A stretch of DNA of 64,000 bases, from assembly GCA_902810755.1 (NCBI GenBank), contig CADDYT010000011.1, positions 9,730 to 73,729 on the forward strand, written 5' to 3'. The notes under the pieces were generated by a model. It had not been told where the DNA came from. It did not search any database and saw only the letters and a program-made list of their open reading frames with translations. The DNA is from Chloroflexota bacterium (lineage in GTDB: Bacteria; Chloroflexota; Ktedonobacteria; Ktedonobacterales; Ktedonobacteraceae). The position numbers and the translations under genes were made by a program. Positions 53,108 to 61,487 of the stretch are shown one piece after another (within the stretch, counting starts at the first letter, position 1; each line of letters starts with the position of its first letter).

Positions 53108-54919
53108 ATGTTAGAGACGCATCCTCCATCCCGGATTCGAGAATCTACCGGCATAAAAACGCTTCGTATTGTAGTGGCGGTAGCAGTCGCATTGATGGGG
53201 GTGATCAATGGATTTGCCGTTCTTCAGCCCATCAGGATCGGGCGGCTTGTGTTGCTTATCGGTATGCTTGAGCAGTTTGCGCCTTTTACTCCCTCGCTCT
53301 GGCCAGTGGCGCAAACTGGCCGTACTGTTGCCTTGCTGCTTGGCTTCTTTCTCTGCATTGTGGCGCTGGGTCTGTGGCGTGGGAAGCGCCGGGCCTGGCA
53401 GTTCGCGGTTGTCTTATTGCCCCTTTCAGCCCTGGCGCACCTGGTCAAGGGACTTGATGTCGAAGAGGCTGCTCTGGCGCTGGCTTTATGGCTCCTTGTG
53501 CTGGGCGGTAAGCCATACTTTCGTGTCGAGAGCGATCCCTGGCGAGCGCGACAGGGTGTAATTTTACTTCTTCTGGGCTTTGTTTTGCTGCTGATCTACA
53601 GTGTAGGCGGCTTCTACCTCCTGCAAGGGGAAATGTTGTCTTCCAGCACGGTTGCAGGGAATCTGCGCAACCTGCTTGAGCGTATCCTTGACTTGCCCGC
53701 TCCCGAACTTGTACCGTTGACGAGGCGGGCCAGCTGGTTTTTACAATCGCTTCCCTGGCTTTCGGCAGTGGCGTTGCTGACCGGCATGGCCGCGCTCTTG
53801 CGCCCGGTCAGCGTCCGCTGGTGGATGCTTTATCAGGGGAAGCGGCTGGCCCAGTCGCGGCAGAAAGTGGTGGAACTGGTCTATCGCTATGGAGGGCAAA
53901 CGCTTTCGTTTTTTGCGCTTGCCCCCGGCATGTTACACTACCTGGATCGCGAGAGAGAAGGAGTCATCAGCTACCGACTTGCCGGCAACGTTGCGGTGAC
54001 GCTGGGAGACCCGATCTGCGCACCGGCAGCCTTTGAACGTTTGACCGCAGATTTTCTTACGTTTTGCGAGAATCAGGACTGGCGAGTTGCATTTTTCCAG
54101 GCCCACCCGGATTACCTCCCTCTCTATCACAAACTAGGGTTGCGGACGTTTAAGATTGGTGAGGAAGCGATTATCGACCCGCAGACCTTCACGCTGGCGG
54201 GTTCAGCGATGGCCAATGTGCGCACGAGCTGTCGGCGGGCCGAACGTGAGGGAGTAAGCCTCACGTGGTATGAGGGCGTTCCTCCTGAGGATGTGATGAG
54301 CCAGTTGCAGCAGGCTTCGGGCGAATGGCTGGAACGCAAAGGAGGAAAATATGCGACAGAAATGGGCTTCAGTATGGGGCGGTTGGATGGTCTGGTGGAT
54401 ATGTGTCGCTGTGCCGAGGAGGTCGTTTCCTCCATCACTTTCCAGCGTGGAGAGCCTGTGACGGGGCTTCCCTTGCTGGTCACAGGAGTTGCGAGCAGAA
54501 TGGGCGGGCAGGTCTGTGCCTTTGTTACGTTCACCCCCATCTATGGTTCCCAGATATCTCAACCTGAACATGTTCGTTGGGGCTGGGCGATTGATCTCAT
54601 GCGGAGAACGCCTGACGCGCCACCCGGTATCATGGAGTTGTTGATTGTGCGTTCCATCGAGCGATTCCGCGATAAAGGCGCGCGCGTGGTCAGCCTGGGA
54701 GCGGTCGCTATGGCCGATACGCGGCAGGAGATGACGGCAGGCCAGAAACAGTTAGCGAACTTTGCCTTTGAACACCTGCGCTTTCTGGAAACGCATCGTT
54801 CTCTTTTGCGCTTCAAACAAAAATTTCAACCATGCTGGGAAAGTCGCTATATGGCGGTAAGCACCACGCTGGCGCTGCCGAAAATAGCCCTTGCCTTATT
54901 ACGTGTCCATCAGTCTTGA
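53108..54919 (+). CDS. MprF-like membrane aminoacyl-phosphatidylglycerol synthase (DUF2156)
   Basis: 603 residues. The N-terminal half carries about six membrane helices (from LRIVVAVAVALMGVINGFAVL to WFLQSLPWLSAVALLTGMAAL). The C-terminal ~340 residues form the double-GNAT-like DUF2156 domain: GGQTLSFFALAPGMLHYLDREREGVISYRLAGNVAVTLGDPICAP and FFQAHPDYLPLYHKLGLRTFKIGEEAIIDPQTF, then GWAIDLMRRTPDAPPGIMELLIVRSIE. Such proteins transfer an amino acid from tRNA to phosphatidylglycerol and may alter surface charge. The amino acid used is unknown. The ATG at 53108 is chosen (GGGAG close upstream). It is followed by an esterase gene 45 bases away. Confidence 0.85.
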   Translation: MLETHPPSRIRESTGIKTLRIVVAVAVALMGVINGFAVLQPIRIGRLVLLIGMLEQFAPFTPSLWPVAQTGRTVALLLGFFLCIVALGLWRGKRRAWQFAVVLLPLSALAHLVKGLDVEEAALALALWLLVLGGKPYFRVESDPWRARQGVILLLLGFVLLLIYSVGGFYLLQGEMLSSSTVAGNLRNLLERILDLPAPELVPLTRRASWFLQSLPWLSAVALLTGMAALLRPVSVRWWMLYQGKRLAQSRQKVVELVYRYGGQTLSFFALAPGMLHYLDREREGVISYRLAGNVAVTLGDPICAPAAFERLTADFLTFCENQDWRVAFFQAHPDYLPLYHKLGLRTFKIGEEAIIDPQTFTLAGSAMANVRTSCRRAEREGVSLTWYEGVPPEDVMSQLQQASGEWLERKGGKYATEMGFSMGRLDGLVDMCRCAEEVVSSITFQRGEPVTGLPLLVTGVASRMGGQVCAFVTFTPIYGSQISQPEHVRWGWAIDLMRRTPDAPPGIMELLIVRSIERFRDKGARVVSLGAVAMADTRQEMTAGQKQLANFAFEHLRFLETHRSLLRFKQKFQPCWESRYMAVSTTLALPKIALALLRVHQS

Positions 54920-54964
54920 TAAAGCGCAGCAGTTGCTGTTGCACTGCTTTGAGGATAGGCAAGC

Positions 54965-56446
54965 ATGAAAGTATCTCTTTTCTCTTCTCTCAAGAAATAT
55001 CGATTACAGTATGGTCCACTGCTGTTCCATATACTCTTCCCTTTGCTTCTCTCGTTTTTCGTCGGCCTGCTACTTTTTAGTGTCCCGGTGATGGAAAATC
55101 TGGTCACTATCCTGATTTCCTTTGGCCTCGACCCACTACGGGCGCAATTCATTGCCGCATTGATGATGGCGGCTGGCGCAGCGTTTATCGGAGCAATATG
55201 GAACCAGCGCAAAGCTGGCGCCATTCTCGGCGCGGCTATCATCTTTTCATTCGCCTATCTTACCGGCTTTGTTCGGCTTGAGCTACAACCGGTGCGCGAC
55301 CCGGCAGGGGCGCTGGAGCCGCTGAATATCGCTGCACTCATCCATACCTGTGTGCTGATCGAGGCGCTTGCCCTGCTCTGCGCCTTTATCGGCGCCGCAA
55401 TTGGTGTGGCGCTGGGCGAAGTGCTGCTTATCCCCTTCTATCACCTTGTATATGCGATCTGGCAGCGCGCCATGCGGCGAGACAATGGCGGAACACTTCC
55501 AGAAAACGTGGCAGAAAGTTCGCGCTTGCCTCCTCTATCGATTGGTGTCTGGCCCTGGCTGGCAGCCAGCGTGATGATTCTTCTCATTGTCCTGGCGAGC
55601 GGCTCAGAAGACCTGTTTCTTTACTCGCCTGATATCGGCCTGCATGTCCCTCCATCGCTTTCTGCGCACTCCGATTTGCCTGCTCATGGTTCTATTGTTG
55701 AGGATAGCGTGGTCAGCCCTGCTCTGGGTGGGCAGAGACGCCCATTTCTTGTGTATTTACCGCCCGGTTATAATACCCCGCAGGAGCGAACAAAACGCTA
55801 CCCGACGCTCTATCTTTTGCACGGCTCGCCCGGAAAGGACACCGACTGGATCACTGCGGGCAATGCCACTCAGTCAGCCGATCTTCTGATTGCCAGCAAA
55901 AGCATCCCGGAGCTGATTATGGTTTTTCCAGATGGCAACGGGCGACCGGGTGAAACGAGCGAATGGGGAAACAGCTTCGATGGACACCAGAACATAGAGA
56001 CCTTCGTTGCTGTTGATCTGGTACATTATGTTGATGCGAAGTATCGCACTATCGCCGAACCGGCGTATCGCGGCATCGGCGGCTTATCGATGGGCGGGTT
56101 TGGGGCCATGAATATTGCTGTTCATCACCCGGATGTCTTTGGTTTTGTGATCTCACTGGGCGGCTATTACATGGCTGAAGGGAGTGTATGGGGGAATAAT
56201 GCCGCCTACATGCGGGCGAATAGTCCCCAGGATACGCTTCCTGCGAACCGGGCCGCCTGGAAGTTGCAAATATTTCTCGGTGCTGCGACGAAGGACCAGC
56301 CCTACTATGCTGATACTCTGCGGTTCGCGCAACTGCTGCAACGCCTGCATATTCCGTACCATCTCGATATTGAGCCGGGCTACCATTCCTGGAAGGTATG
56401 GCAGGTGCAGTTCTATCACGCCCTGCTCTGGCTTCACTGGGGCTGA
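54965..56446 (+). CDS. Membrane-anchored esterase of the antigen-85/EstD type
   Basis: 493 residues. The first ~210 form at least five hydrophobic segments (LLFHILFPLLLSFFVGLLLF, LVTILISFGLD, GAILGAAIIFSFAYLTGF, TCVLIEALALLCAFIGAAIGVALGEVLLIPFY, WPWLAASVMILLIVLA). The rest is an alpha/beta hydrolase of the putative-esterase family: LVYLPPGYN, TLYLLHGSPGKDTDW, the nucleophile elbow GGLSMGGFGAMNIA (Ser near 376), and EPGYHSWKVW (His near 475). It would act outside the membrane. Pairing with the MprF-like gene suggests a role in envelope lipid metabolism, but that is inference. Confidence 0.8.
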   Translation: MKVSLFSSLKKYRLQYGPLLFHILFPLLLSFFVGLLLFSVPVMENLVTILISFGLDPLRAQFIAALMMAAGAAFIGAIWNQRKAGAILGAAIIFSFAYLTGFVRLELQPVRDPAGALEPLNIAALIHTCVLIEALALLCAFIGAAIGVALGEVLLIPFYHLVYAIWQRAMRRDNGGTLPENVAESSRLPPLSIGVWPWLAASVMILLIVLASGSEDLFLYSPDIGLHVPPSLSAHSDLPAHGSIVEDSVVSPALGGQRRPFLVYLPPGYNTPQERTKRYPTLYLLHGSPGKDTDWITAGNATQSADLLIASKSIPELIMVFPDGNGRPGETSEWGNSFDGHQNIETFVAVDLVHYVDAKYRTIAEPAYRGIGGLSMGGFGAMNIAVHHPDVFGFVISLGGYYMAEGSVWGNNAAYMRANSPQDTLPANRAAWKLQIFLGAATKDQPYYADTLRFAQLLQRLHIPYHLDIEPGYHSWKVWQVQFYHALLWLHWG

Positions 56447-56497
56447 TTATGCCTCATTGCAGGGCTTTTTCGTTCGCATCTCTATATAGCCCCCTGA

Positions 56498-56526
56498 TTG
56501 TGCTATCTGCAACCCTATGCTATAAT
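56498..56526 (+). promoter_or_regulatory. Strong promoter in front of tandem terminators
   Basis: TTGTGC (56498-56503), exactly 17 bases, and a perfect TATAAT (56521-56526). Start near 56533. No ORF begins in the next 100 bases. Confidence 0.6.
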
Positions 56527-56532
56527 GGCAAT

Positions 56533-56645
56533 GGACCACACAGGTGGTTCTATTCCGTGCGTGCTAGACAGGACAGCACTATGCTTCCGTACTATTGAGT
56601 GGTCGTATGAGTACATGCCGCTCATAGCGGCATAGCCTCTTTTTT
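56533..56645 (+). ncRNA. Candidate small RNA or attenuator leader before tlyA
   Basis: Between the promoter and the first terminator lie about 110 bases without a plausible ORF. GACCAC near the 5' end can pair with GTGGTC near 56600, ACCAC/GGTGGT and GTGCT/AGCAC form hairpins inside, and the terminator closes the unit. It could be a small RNA, or the leader of tlyA with an attenuation switch. I do not recognise an Rfam family. Confidence 0.4.
56615..56642 (+). terminator. First terminator of the pair before tlyA
   Basis: ATGCCGCT (56615-56622) and AGCGGCAT (56626-56633) with a 3-base loop, then AGCCTCTTTTTT. Confidence 0.7.
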
Positions 56646-56650
56646 ACGCT

Positions 56651-56683
56651 CGATCCGCGCTTGTAGCGTCTGGATCGTTTTTT
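56651..56683 (+). terminator. Second terminator of the pair before tlyA
   Basis: CGATCC (56651-56656) and GGATCG (56672-56677), with inner GCGCT/AGCG pairing, followed by six T residues. From here to the tlyA start (56812) I see nothing else. Confidence 0.65.
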
Positions 56684-56811
56684 GCTGCTCGCAAATTTTC
56701 CCCGTTCGCGCCCCGCCTTTCTACCCTGAGATGCGCGCTTCCCCTTTGCGCATCCAACTCTATCCCGCTTGAGACAAAGGATAACCATATTCAGGGTACG
56801 AAAGGAAAATC

Positions 56812-57717
56812 ATGCTCACTATACTTCCTCATCGACAGAGAAAAGACCAATCCTGCGAAGAAAAGCGTAGCCAGCATCCTCGCAAGCAGGGAGATCAACG
56901 CGGGCGCAAAGTGCCGCTTGCCGCTTTGCTGGTTGAACGAGGGATGTTCGCGAGCCTTGATGAGGCGCGGCGCTGGACTATGGCGGGGAAGGTGCTGGTC
57001 AACGGTCATTGCCTGGATAAGCCAGGGATGCCTGTGCCGAGGGATGCGGTTGTGCGCGTTCGTAGTGGGTTGCGTTATGCCAGCCGGGCAGGCTATAAAC
57101 TTGAGGCCGCGCTTGAACACTTTTCCGTCGATGTCGCGGGACAGGTCGCCCTCGATTGTGGGGCCTCGACCGGCGGCTTTACGGATTGTCTGCTGCAACA
57201 TGGAGCCAGCCTCGTCTACGCGGTCGATGCCGGATACGGCCAGCTGGTGGGGCGTCTGTGCGCCGACCCACGTGTGCGCAACCTTGAGCGCACAAACCTG
57301 GGCAATCTCACTCCACCCATGCTCAATCCACCTCCAACGCTCATCACGCTCGATCTCTCCTATCTTTCGCTCACGAAGGCGCTGCCCCTGGCAACCAGCC
57401 TGCTTGCGCCAGAGGGACAGGTGCTGGCATTAATCAAGCCGCTCTTCGAAGTAGAGAGCGCACGCGCCAGGCGAAGCGGACACATTGATGATCCCATGCT
57501 GCTCGCCGAAGCACTTCAGTGTGTACTGGAAGCTGGTATCGCATGTGGTCTGGCTGTCCAGGGACTGGCAAAACTGGCTCTTAAGCCCCGGCACGGCGTT
57601 CACGAGTTCTTTGCATCGTTTATGCACTGCCCGGGTTGCGTGAGCAGATGTTATGACGAGCAAGAGTTGCTGGCAATCATAGAAGGGCAGGGGATTGGTC
57701 ACGCTGAAGTGGAATAA
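56812..57717 (+). CDS. tlyA: TlyA-family rRNA 2'-O-methyltransferase
   Basis: 301 residues. A basic N-terminal stretch (to ~35) leads to an S4 RNA-binding domain (VPLAALLVERGMFASLDEARRWTMAGKVLVNG). An FtsJ-like methyltransferase domain follows: ASRAGYKLEAALEHF, SAM motif LDCGASTGGFTDCLLQHG, VYAVDAGYGQL, LITLDLSYLSL and LALIKPLFEVE. The K-D-K-E set is visible. It methylates ribose of 16S and/or 23S rRNA; TlyA is also linked to capreomycin sensitivity in mycobacteria. The candidate leader and two terminators lie just upstream. Confidence 0.92.
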   Translation: MLTILPHRQRKDQSCEEKRSQHPRKQGDQRGRKVPLAALLVERGMFASLDEARRWTMAGKVLVNGHCLDKPGMPVPRDAVVRVRSGLRYASRAGYKLEAALEHFSVDVAGQVALDCGASTGGFTDCLLQHGASLVYAVDAGYGQLVGRLCADPRVRNLERTNLGNLTPPMLNPPPTLITLDLSYLSLTKALPLATSLLAPEGQVLALIKPLFEVESARARRSGHIDDPMLLAEALQCVLEAGIACGLAVQGLAKLALKPRHGVHEFFASFMHCPGCVSRCYDEQELLAIIEGQGIGHAEVE

Positions 57718-57828
57718 GCTACCCATGAAAACTGGCCTGGGCGCCTCATGCAGAGCGGCAATGAGCCGTTAGCCCTGAGTGCAGCGAAGGGGAAGCATCT
57801 GCGGCAACCAACCGGACGAGATGGCCCC

Positions 57829-57936
57829 CTCAGATTCTTCGCTACGCTCAGCATGACACGTCGACTTGATTTGCTGGAACAGCAAATCATTCTGACGCTC
57901 TCAGATTCTTCGCTACGCTCAGCATGACACGTCGAC
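57829..57936. repeat. Tandem pair of the dispersed repeat with internal palindrome
   Basis: The same 37 bases (starting CTCAGATTCTTCGC and ending GACACGTCGAC) occur at 57829-57865 and 57900-57936, 71 bases apart. The 34 bases between them include GATTTGCTG and CAGCAAATC, a perfect 9-base hairpin (57868-57888). Confidence 0.85.
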
Positions 57937-57948
57937 GACGCTTCTTTA

Positions 57949-58142
57949 TGGCATGCCGTATGCTGGCTCCCTCTGCTGGCCTGCTAGATTCCTCTTATAC
58001 GACCCGGCAGCGCAGGCCACCCGCCAGGGGTGGCCCCATAGGCGTTAACTTAAGCCCGTGCCAGCGCCAGGCAGGCAGGCCACCCCTGGCGGGTGGCCTG
58101 CGCTGTCGACCTGTGACGGGGAGCCAGTATACGGCATGCCGT
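57949..58142. mobile_element. Nested palindromic element (MITE-like)
   Basis: Outer arms 57949-57971 and 58119-58141 are inverted with two G-T-type differences (GGCATGCCGTAT type). Inner arms 58008-58035 and 58078-58105 are perfect 28-base inverted repeats. The element of about 194 bases has no ORF. It fills the gap between tlyA and the MBL gene together with dispersed repeats, so the 482 bases 57718-58199 hold only repeats. Confidence 0.7.
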
Positions 58143-58156
58143 GAGAAACCATCGTG

Positions 58157-58190
58157 GGCGTGTCATGCTGAGCGCGAGCGAAGCATGAGG
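58157..58190. repeat. Dispersed repeat copy before the MBL gene end
   Basis: GTGTCATGCTGAGCGCGAGC followed by GAAGCATGAG matches the core of the repeat at 43757 and 63855. Confidence 0.7.
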
Positions 58191-58199
58191 CGGCCTTGT

Positions 58200-59150
58200 T
58201 CATCTAAACCGCAGTTGCGCCATTTCTCCAAGCAGGCTCAGGATATTGGGGTGGGACTGGTCGCCGCTGAGTTCGCGGTAAATGGCGGCGACGGTGACTG
58301 CGATACGTTCGCCATCTGTCCACGCGGCGTACCGATCCAGCGCGATATCCTGAGCGGCCTCGAAAGAGGACATGCCTGCTTCGTAGCGTTTGCGGGCCTC
58401 CTGCATGACATACTCAAGGTAGCCCTTGAATTCAGTCACGCCACGCTTATCGGTGATGGGGCCGTGACCGGGGACGATGGTCTCGACATCCATGCCCAGG
58501 ATGCGGTCGCAGGCGCGTATCCAGTTGCTGACGGGGCCGGCCCAGGCGATGGGATGGCCGCCGATGAAAAGGATATCCGCCGTGAAGATAACGCGGTCTG
58601 AGGGAATATAGACCAGCGTATCGCCGCGTGTGTGCGCCGGGCCTACTTCGATGAGATGCACCTGCTTATCGCCCACGTTGAGCGTCATTTCGCCTGTGAA
58701 GGTCTGTTTCGGCGGAATCAGCGCGGTATTCTCAAAATCGAAAGGTGAGAAAGCGGCTTTGAGGAATTCGCCAACCTGGCCCATTGCCGGGGCCTGTTTC
58801 ATGAGAAAGGCAAACTGTTCTGGCGGCAGTTCAAGCATCTCCTCCGCTGTGCGCTGCGAGGCGATGATCTGCGCGTCGGCGACCAGCTGGTTGCCATAGC
58901 AATGATCGCCGTTGGCGTGGGTGTTGACGACCATGTCGATGTGCGCTGCTGCCGGGACGGAGCGGCGCATGGTATCAAGCATCTCCTGTGTAAGTTTGAG
59001 GTCGAAGAGCGTATCGACCAGCAGTGACGCCTCGCCATCGGTGATGAGACCGGCGTTGCTCCATCCCCACGAACCGTCTGGCTGCAGGTAGGCGTAGACG
59101 GAATTGCCCAGATCGTGTAAGCCTTTTGTGTATCTCCACCTGTCGCTCAT
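58200..59150 (-). CDS. Metallo-beta-lactamase-fold hydrolase
   Basis: 316 residues. The zinc motif is VVNTHANGDHCYGNQLV (HxHxDH form HANGDH). A second histidine is in VGPAHTRGDTLVYIP, an aspartate in ILFTADILF-like VIFTADILFIGG, and a third site in IVPGHGPITDK. The YLEYVMQEARKRYEAGMSSFEAA helical tail is typical of SoxH/quinoprotein-relay-like members. The enzyme hydrolyses a thioester, lactone or similar bond; the substrate is unknown. Start ATG 59150 follows AGGAGGAG. The FAH-family gene lies 30 bases upstream on the same strand, so the two may form an operon for degradation of an aromatic or lactone compound. Confidence 0.85.
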   Translation of the reverse strand: MSDRWRYTKGLHDLGNSVYAYLQPDGSWGWSNAGLITDGEASLLVDTLFDLKLTQEMLDTMRRSVPAAAHIDMVVNTHANGDHCYGNQLVADAQIIASQRTAEEMLELPPEQFAFLMKQAPAMGQVGEFLKAAFSPFDFENTALIPPKQTFTGEMTLNVGDKQVHLIEVGPAHTRGDTLVYIPSDRVIFTADILFIGGHPIAWAGPVSNWIRACDRILGMDVETIVPGHGPITDKRGVTEFKGYLEYVMQEARKRYEAGMSSFEAAQDIALDRYAAWTDGERIAVTVAAIYRELSGDQSHPNILSLLGEMAQLRFR

Positions 59151-59180
59151 ATGTTTTCTCCTCCTGATGGATGAAATAAC

Positions 59181-60191
59181 TCAAACCTGCTGGTTTCCGC
59201 CCGGTGTGCGGCGCGTTGGCGTCCATCCCGCCGGGGCAGGTTCGCCTATGCGGTTGCGCAGCACGCCGATGCCTTCAACCTCAAGTTCCACCACATCGCC
59301 CGGCTTCAGCAGCTTGCCAAGCTCCATGCCGCAGCCCCAGCCGACCGTGCCGGAGCCGATCAACTCGCCTGCCTGCACGCCTTCGCCCTTCGAGACATAG
59401 GCGATGATCTCCTCCACCGGCCACATAATCGTAGAGCTTGAGCCGCGTGACCATTCCTCGCCGTTGACGCGCGCCACCATCGTCAGATGATGCACATCCA
59501 GTTCGTCCGCCGTTGTGATCCAGGGGCCGAGCGCGGTGGCGAAATCTTTGCCCTTCGCCGGACCCAGCATGCCCTGCATCTCGCGCATCTGGATATCGCG
59601 GGCGCTGAAATCGTTGAAGATGGTGACGCCAAAGAGGAAGCTCCTGGCCTGCTCCGGCGTGAGGTCTTTGCCAGAGCGACCGATGACAAAGCCAAGCTCC
59701 AGTTCGTAGTCCATGCGCTGCGTATAGTCCGGCCACGCGACTTCCTGCTCGTGTCCGATGAGCGTCAGAGGGTTGCCCTTGTAGTAGATGGGCATTTCAT
59801 AGTATTGCTCCGGCACGCGAGACAGGACTTTCGGAAAGGTATTGAGCAGGTGTCGCTCGAATGCCAGACAATCGCGCATCACCGGCGGGTCAAGCGGGGA
59901 GAGCCAGCGCGCCTGTTCCATAGGGAGCGTTACCTGATCGCTTTCAACAAAAGCAACAGTTCGCACGACCGCCTCAAGAAATACTGGCCCGGCAGCAATA
60001 GCCGCGCTCATGCTTGACGGATAAAGCGCCGAGGCCAGTCGATGGGCCGCCTCTGTAGAAGCCCCGGAATGCAGCAGGCGTTCATATTCCGCGCTGGCAA
60101 GATCAATCACGCGCCCCTGCTCCGGCTGCGCAACCACCAGTCGCGGCACAGCCCCTTCAAACGAGTCACGAAGAATACGCCCCACTTTCAT
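59181..60191 (-). CDS. Fumarylacetoacetate hydrolase-family protein
   Basis: 336 residues from ATG 60191, preceded by AGGAGG seven bases upstream; 13 further codons upstream lack a site. The FAH fold appears as YYEMPIYYKGNPLTLIGHEQEVAWPDYTQRMDYELELGFVIGRSG (metal-binding E and E-L-E motif), GVTIFNDFSARDIQMREMQGMLGPAKGKDFATALGPWI and LIGSGTVGWGCGMELG. Members split C-C bonds of beta-diketones or isomerise or decarboxylate aromatic-breakdown products. The first ~100 residues are the extra N-terminal domain found in the longer FAH group. It forms a pair with the MBL gene. Confidence 0.87.
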   Translation of the reverse strand: MKVGRILRDSFEGAVPRLVVAQPEQGRVIDLASAEYERLLHSGASTEAAHRLASALYPSSMSAAIAAGPVFLEAVVRTVAFVESDQVTLPMEQARWLSPLDPPVMRDCLAFERHLLNTFPKVLSRVPEQYYEMPIYYKGNPLTLIGHEQEVAWPDYTQRMDYELELGFVIGRSGKDLTPEQARSFLFGVTIFNDFSARDIQMREMQGMLGPAKGKDFATALGPWITTADELDVHHLTMVARVNGEEWSRGSSSTIMWPVEEIIAYVSKGEGVQAGELIGSGTVGWGCGMELGKLLKPGDVVELEVEGIGVLRNRIGEPAPAGWTPTRRTPGGNQQV

Positions 60192-60429
60192 AGAGATACC
60201 TCCTGGTATGATAAATATCCAGCTTTGCAACCGAGAGCCAGTAATGGAAAAGGCAAAAGCACATCTCTACTATACAATATAGTGTGGCAGTATACCAACA
60301 AAGCTCTTACAGGAAAAGCGAGTCGATAGCGCAGAGATTGGCAACTGTGATAGAGTATCAGACGTATATTTGCAAGACCGATTTCTTGAAGAGGCAACGA
60401 CCGCAATGCCAGGAGGGTGAGAGAAGCGT

Positions 60430-61404
60430 ATGCTCAAGTTTGATCGCCAGGGACTGATCCCTGCCGTTATTCAGGACGATGTCAGCGGGGAAGTGTTGAT
60501 GGTGGCCTTTATGAACGAGGAAGCTCTGCAAAAGACGCGCGAAACAGGCTATACCCACTTCTACAGCCGCTCGCGCCATGCCCTCTGGCGCAAGGGAGAG
60601 CAGTCGGGCAATGTGCAGGAAGTGCAGGCTATTTTCGTGAATTGTGAGGAGAACAGCCTGTTGATTCGCGTTGTCCAGCACGGCGGCGCAGCCTGCCATA
60701 CCGGTTATCGCAGTTGCTATTACCGCCAGCTATTGCCCGACGACCGTTATGAAACGGTGGCCGGGCGCGTCTTTGACCCGGCAACGGTCTATGCGCAGAC
60801 CTCATCGCAGAGTGCGATGCAGCGATTTCTTCTAGCCGTAGAAGATGGAGAGGATAACGAGGCGTATATGGAGACAGACGAGGCGCGCAGGCTGGAACGA
60901 TATATGCGGGAATTGTACGGGGCCTACCTCTACCTGCGTGACCATGATCTGAGCGAGCAGTCGAATACCTCGCGGCTGTTGCAGGAACACAGCCCCGTCT
61001 ATCTGGCTGCGCGGTTGGCTGACGAATTGCAGGAGTTGGCCGATGTGCAGAGTGGGGAGCATGTACACAGCGGGCGCAAGCCTGACACGATTCTGGAAGG
61101 TAGCCAGGTTGGCTACTGGCTGATGTTGCTCGCTGCCACCTATCGTCTCCGCTACGACGACATCCTCCCCCATGCCTCGCTCTTGCGTGGATATTACGGG
61201 CCTCACGATGGCGGAGAGAGTACCGCGATAGAGCTACGACAGGAATGCCTGAACCTGCTCTCCGCCGAACCAGCGCAGGTAGCGCAGGGCATTCAACTCG
61301 GCTTTGTTCTTGTCGGCTGGTTCTGCGCCGAAGCCGGAATTAGCCCCTTAGCGCCTGCCGAATATGATCTGGAACAGATGAGACGTAAGGGGCTGGTCGA
61401 ATAG
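60430..61404 (+). CDS. hisI: HisI-type phosphoribosyl-AMP cyclohydrolase with unusual C-terminal domain
   Basis: 324 residues. The first ~120 are HisI: MLKFDRQGLIPAVIQDDVSGEVLMVAFMN, THFYSRSRHALWRKGEQSG, and zinc cysteines C72, C89 and C96 (VVQHGGAACHTGYRSCYYR). The usual metal aspartates D-x-D-x-D are replaced by N71, E73 and N75 (VNCEENSLL), and the SGH histidine by Asn. The remaining ~190 residues are helical. LADELQELADVQSG and ILEGSQVGYWLMLLAATYRL look like the HisE/MazG pyrophosphohydrolase fold but without the usual ExxD. ATG 60430 has GGAGGG upstream. It stands about 7.5 kb from the his operon. Confidence 0.75.
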   Translation: MLKFDRQGLIPAVIQDDVSGEVLMVAFMNEEALQKTRETGYTHFYSRSRHALWRKGEQSGNVQEVQAIFVNCEENSLLIRVVQHGGAACHTGYRSCYYRQLLPDDRYETVAGRVFDPATVYAQTSSQSAMQRFLLAVEDGEDNEAYMETDEARRLERYMRELYGAYLYLRDHDLSEQSNTSRLLQEHSPVYLAARLADELQELADVQSGEHVHSGRKPDTILEGSQVGYWLMLLAATYRLRYDDILPHASLLRGYYGPHDGGESTAIELRQECLNLLSAEPAQVAQGIQLGFVLVGWFCAEAGISPLAPAEYDLEQMRRKGLVE

Positions 61405-61487
61405 AGCAAGCTGGTGCGTATCCGGCAAATAAGATCGTAACCAGTTTTTCTCTCTTCCGGCATGTGCTGTGTCCTCTTTTCAAGAAG

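Noticed and set aside
57718..58199. CRISPR-like array
   Set aside because: Only two identical units with palindromic spacer; no series of regular repeats and no cas genes nearby.
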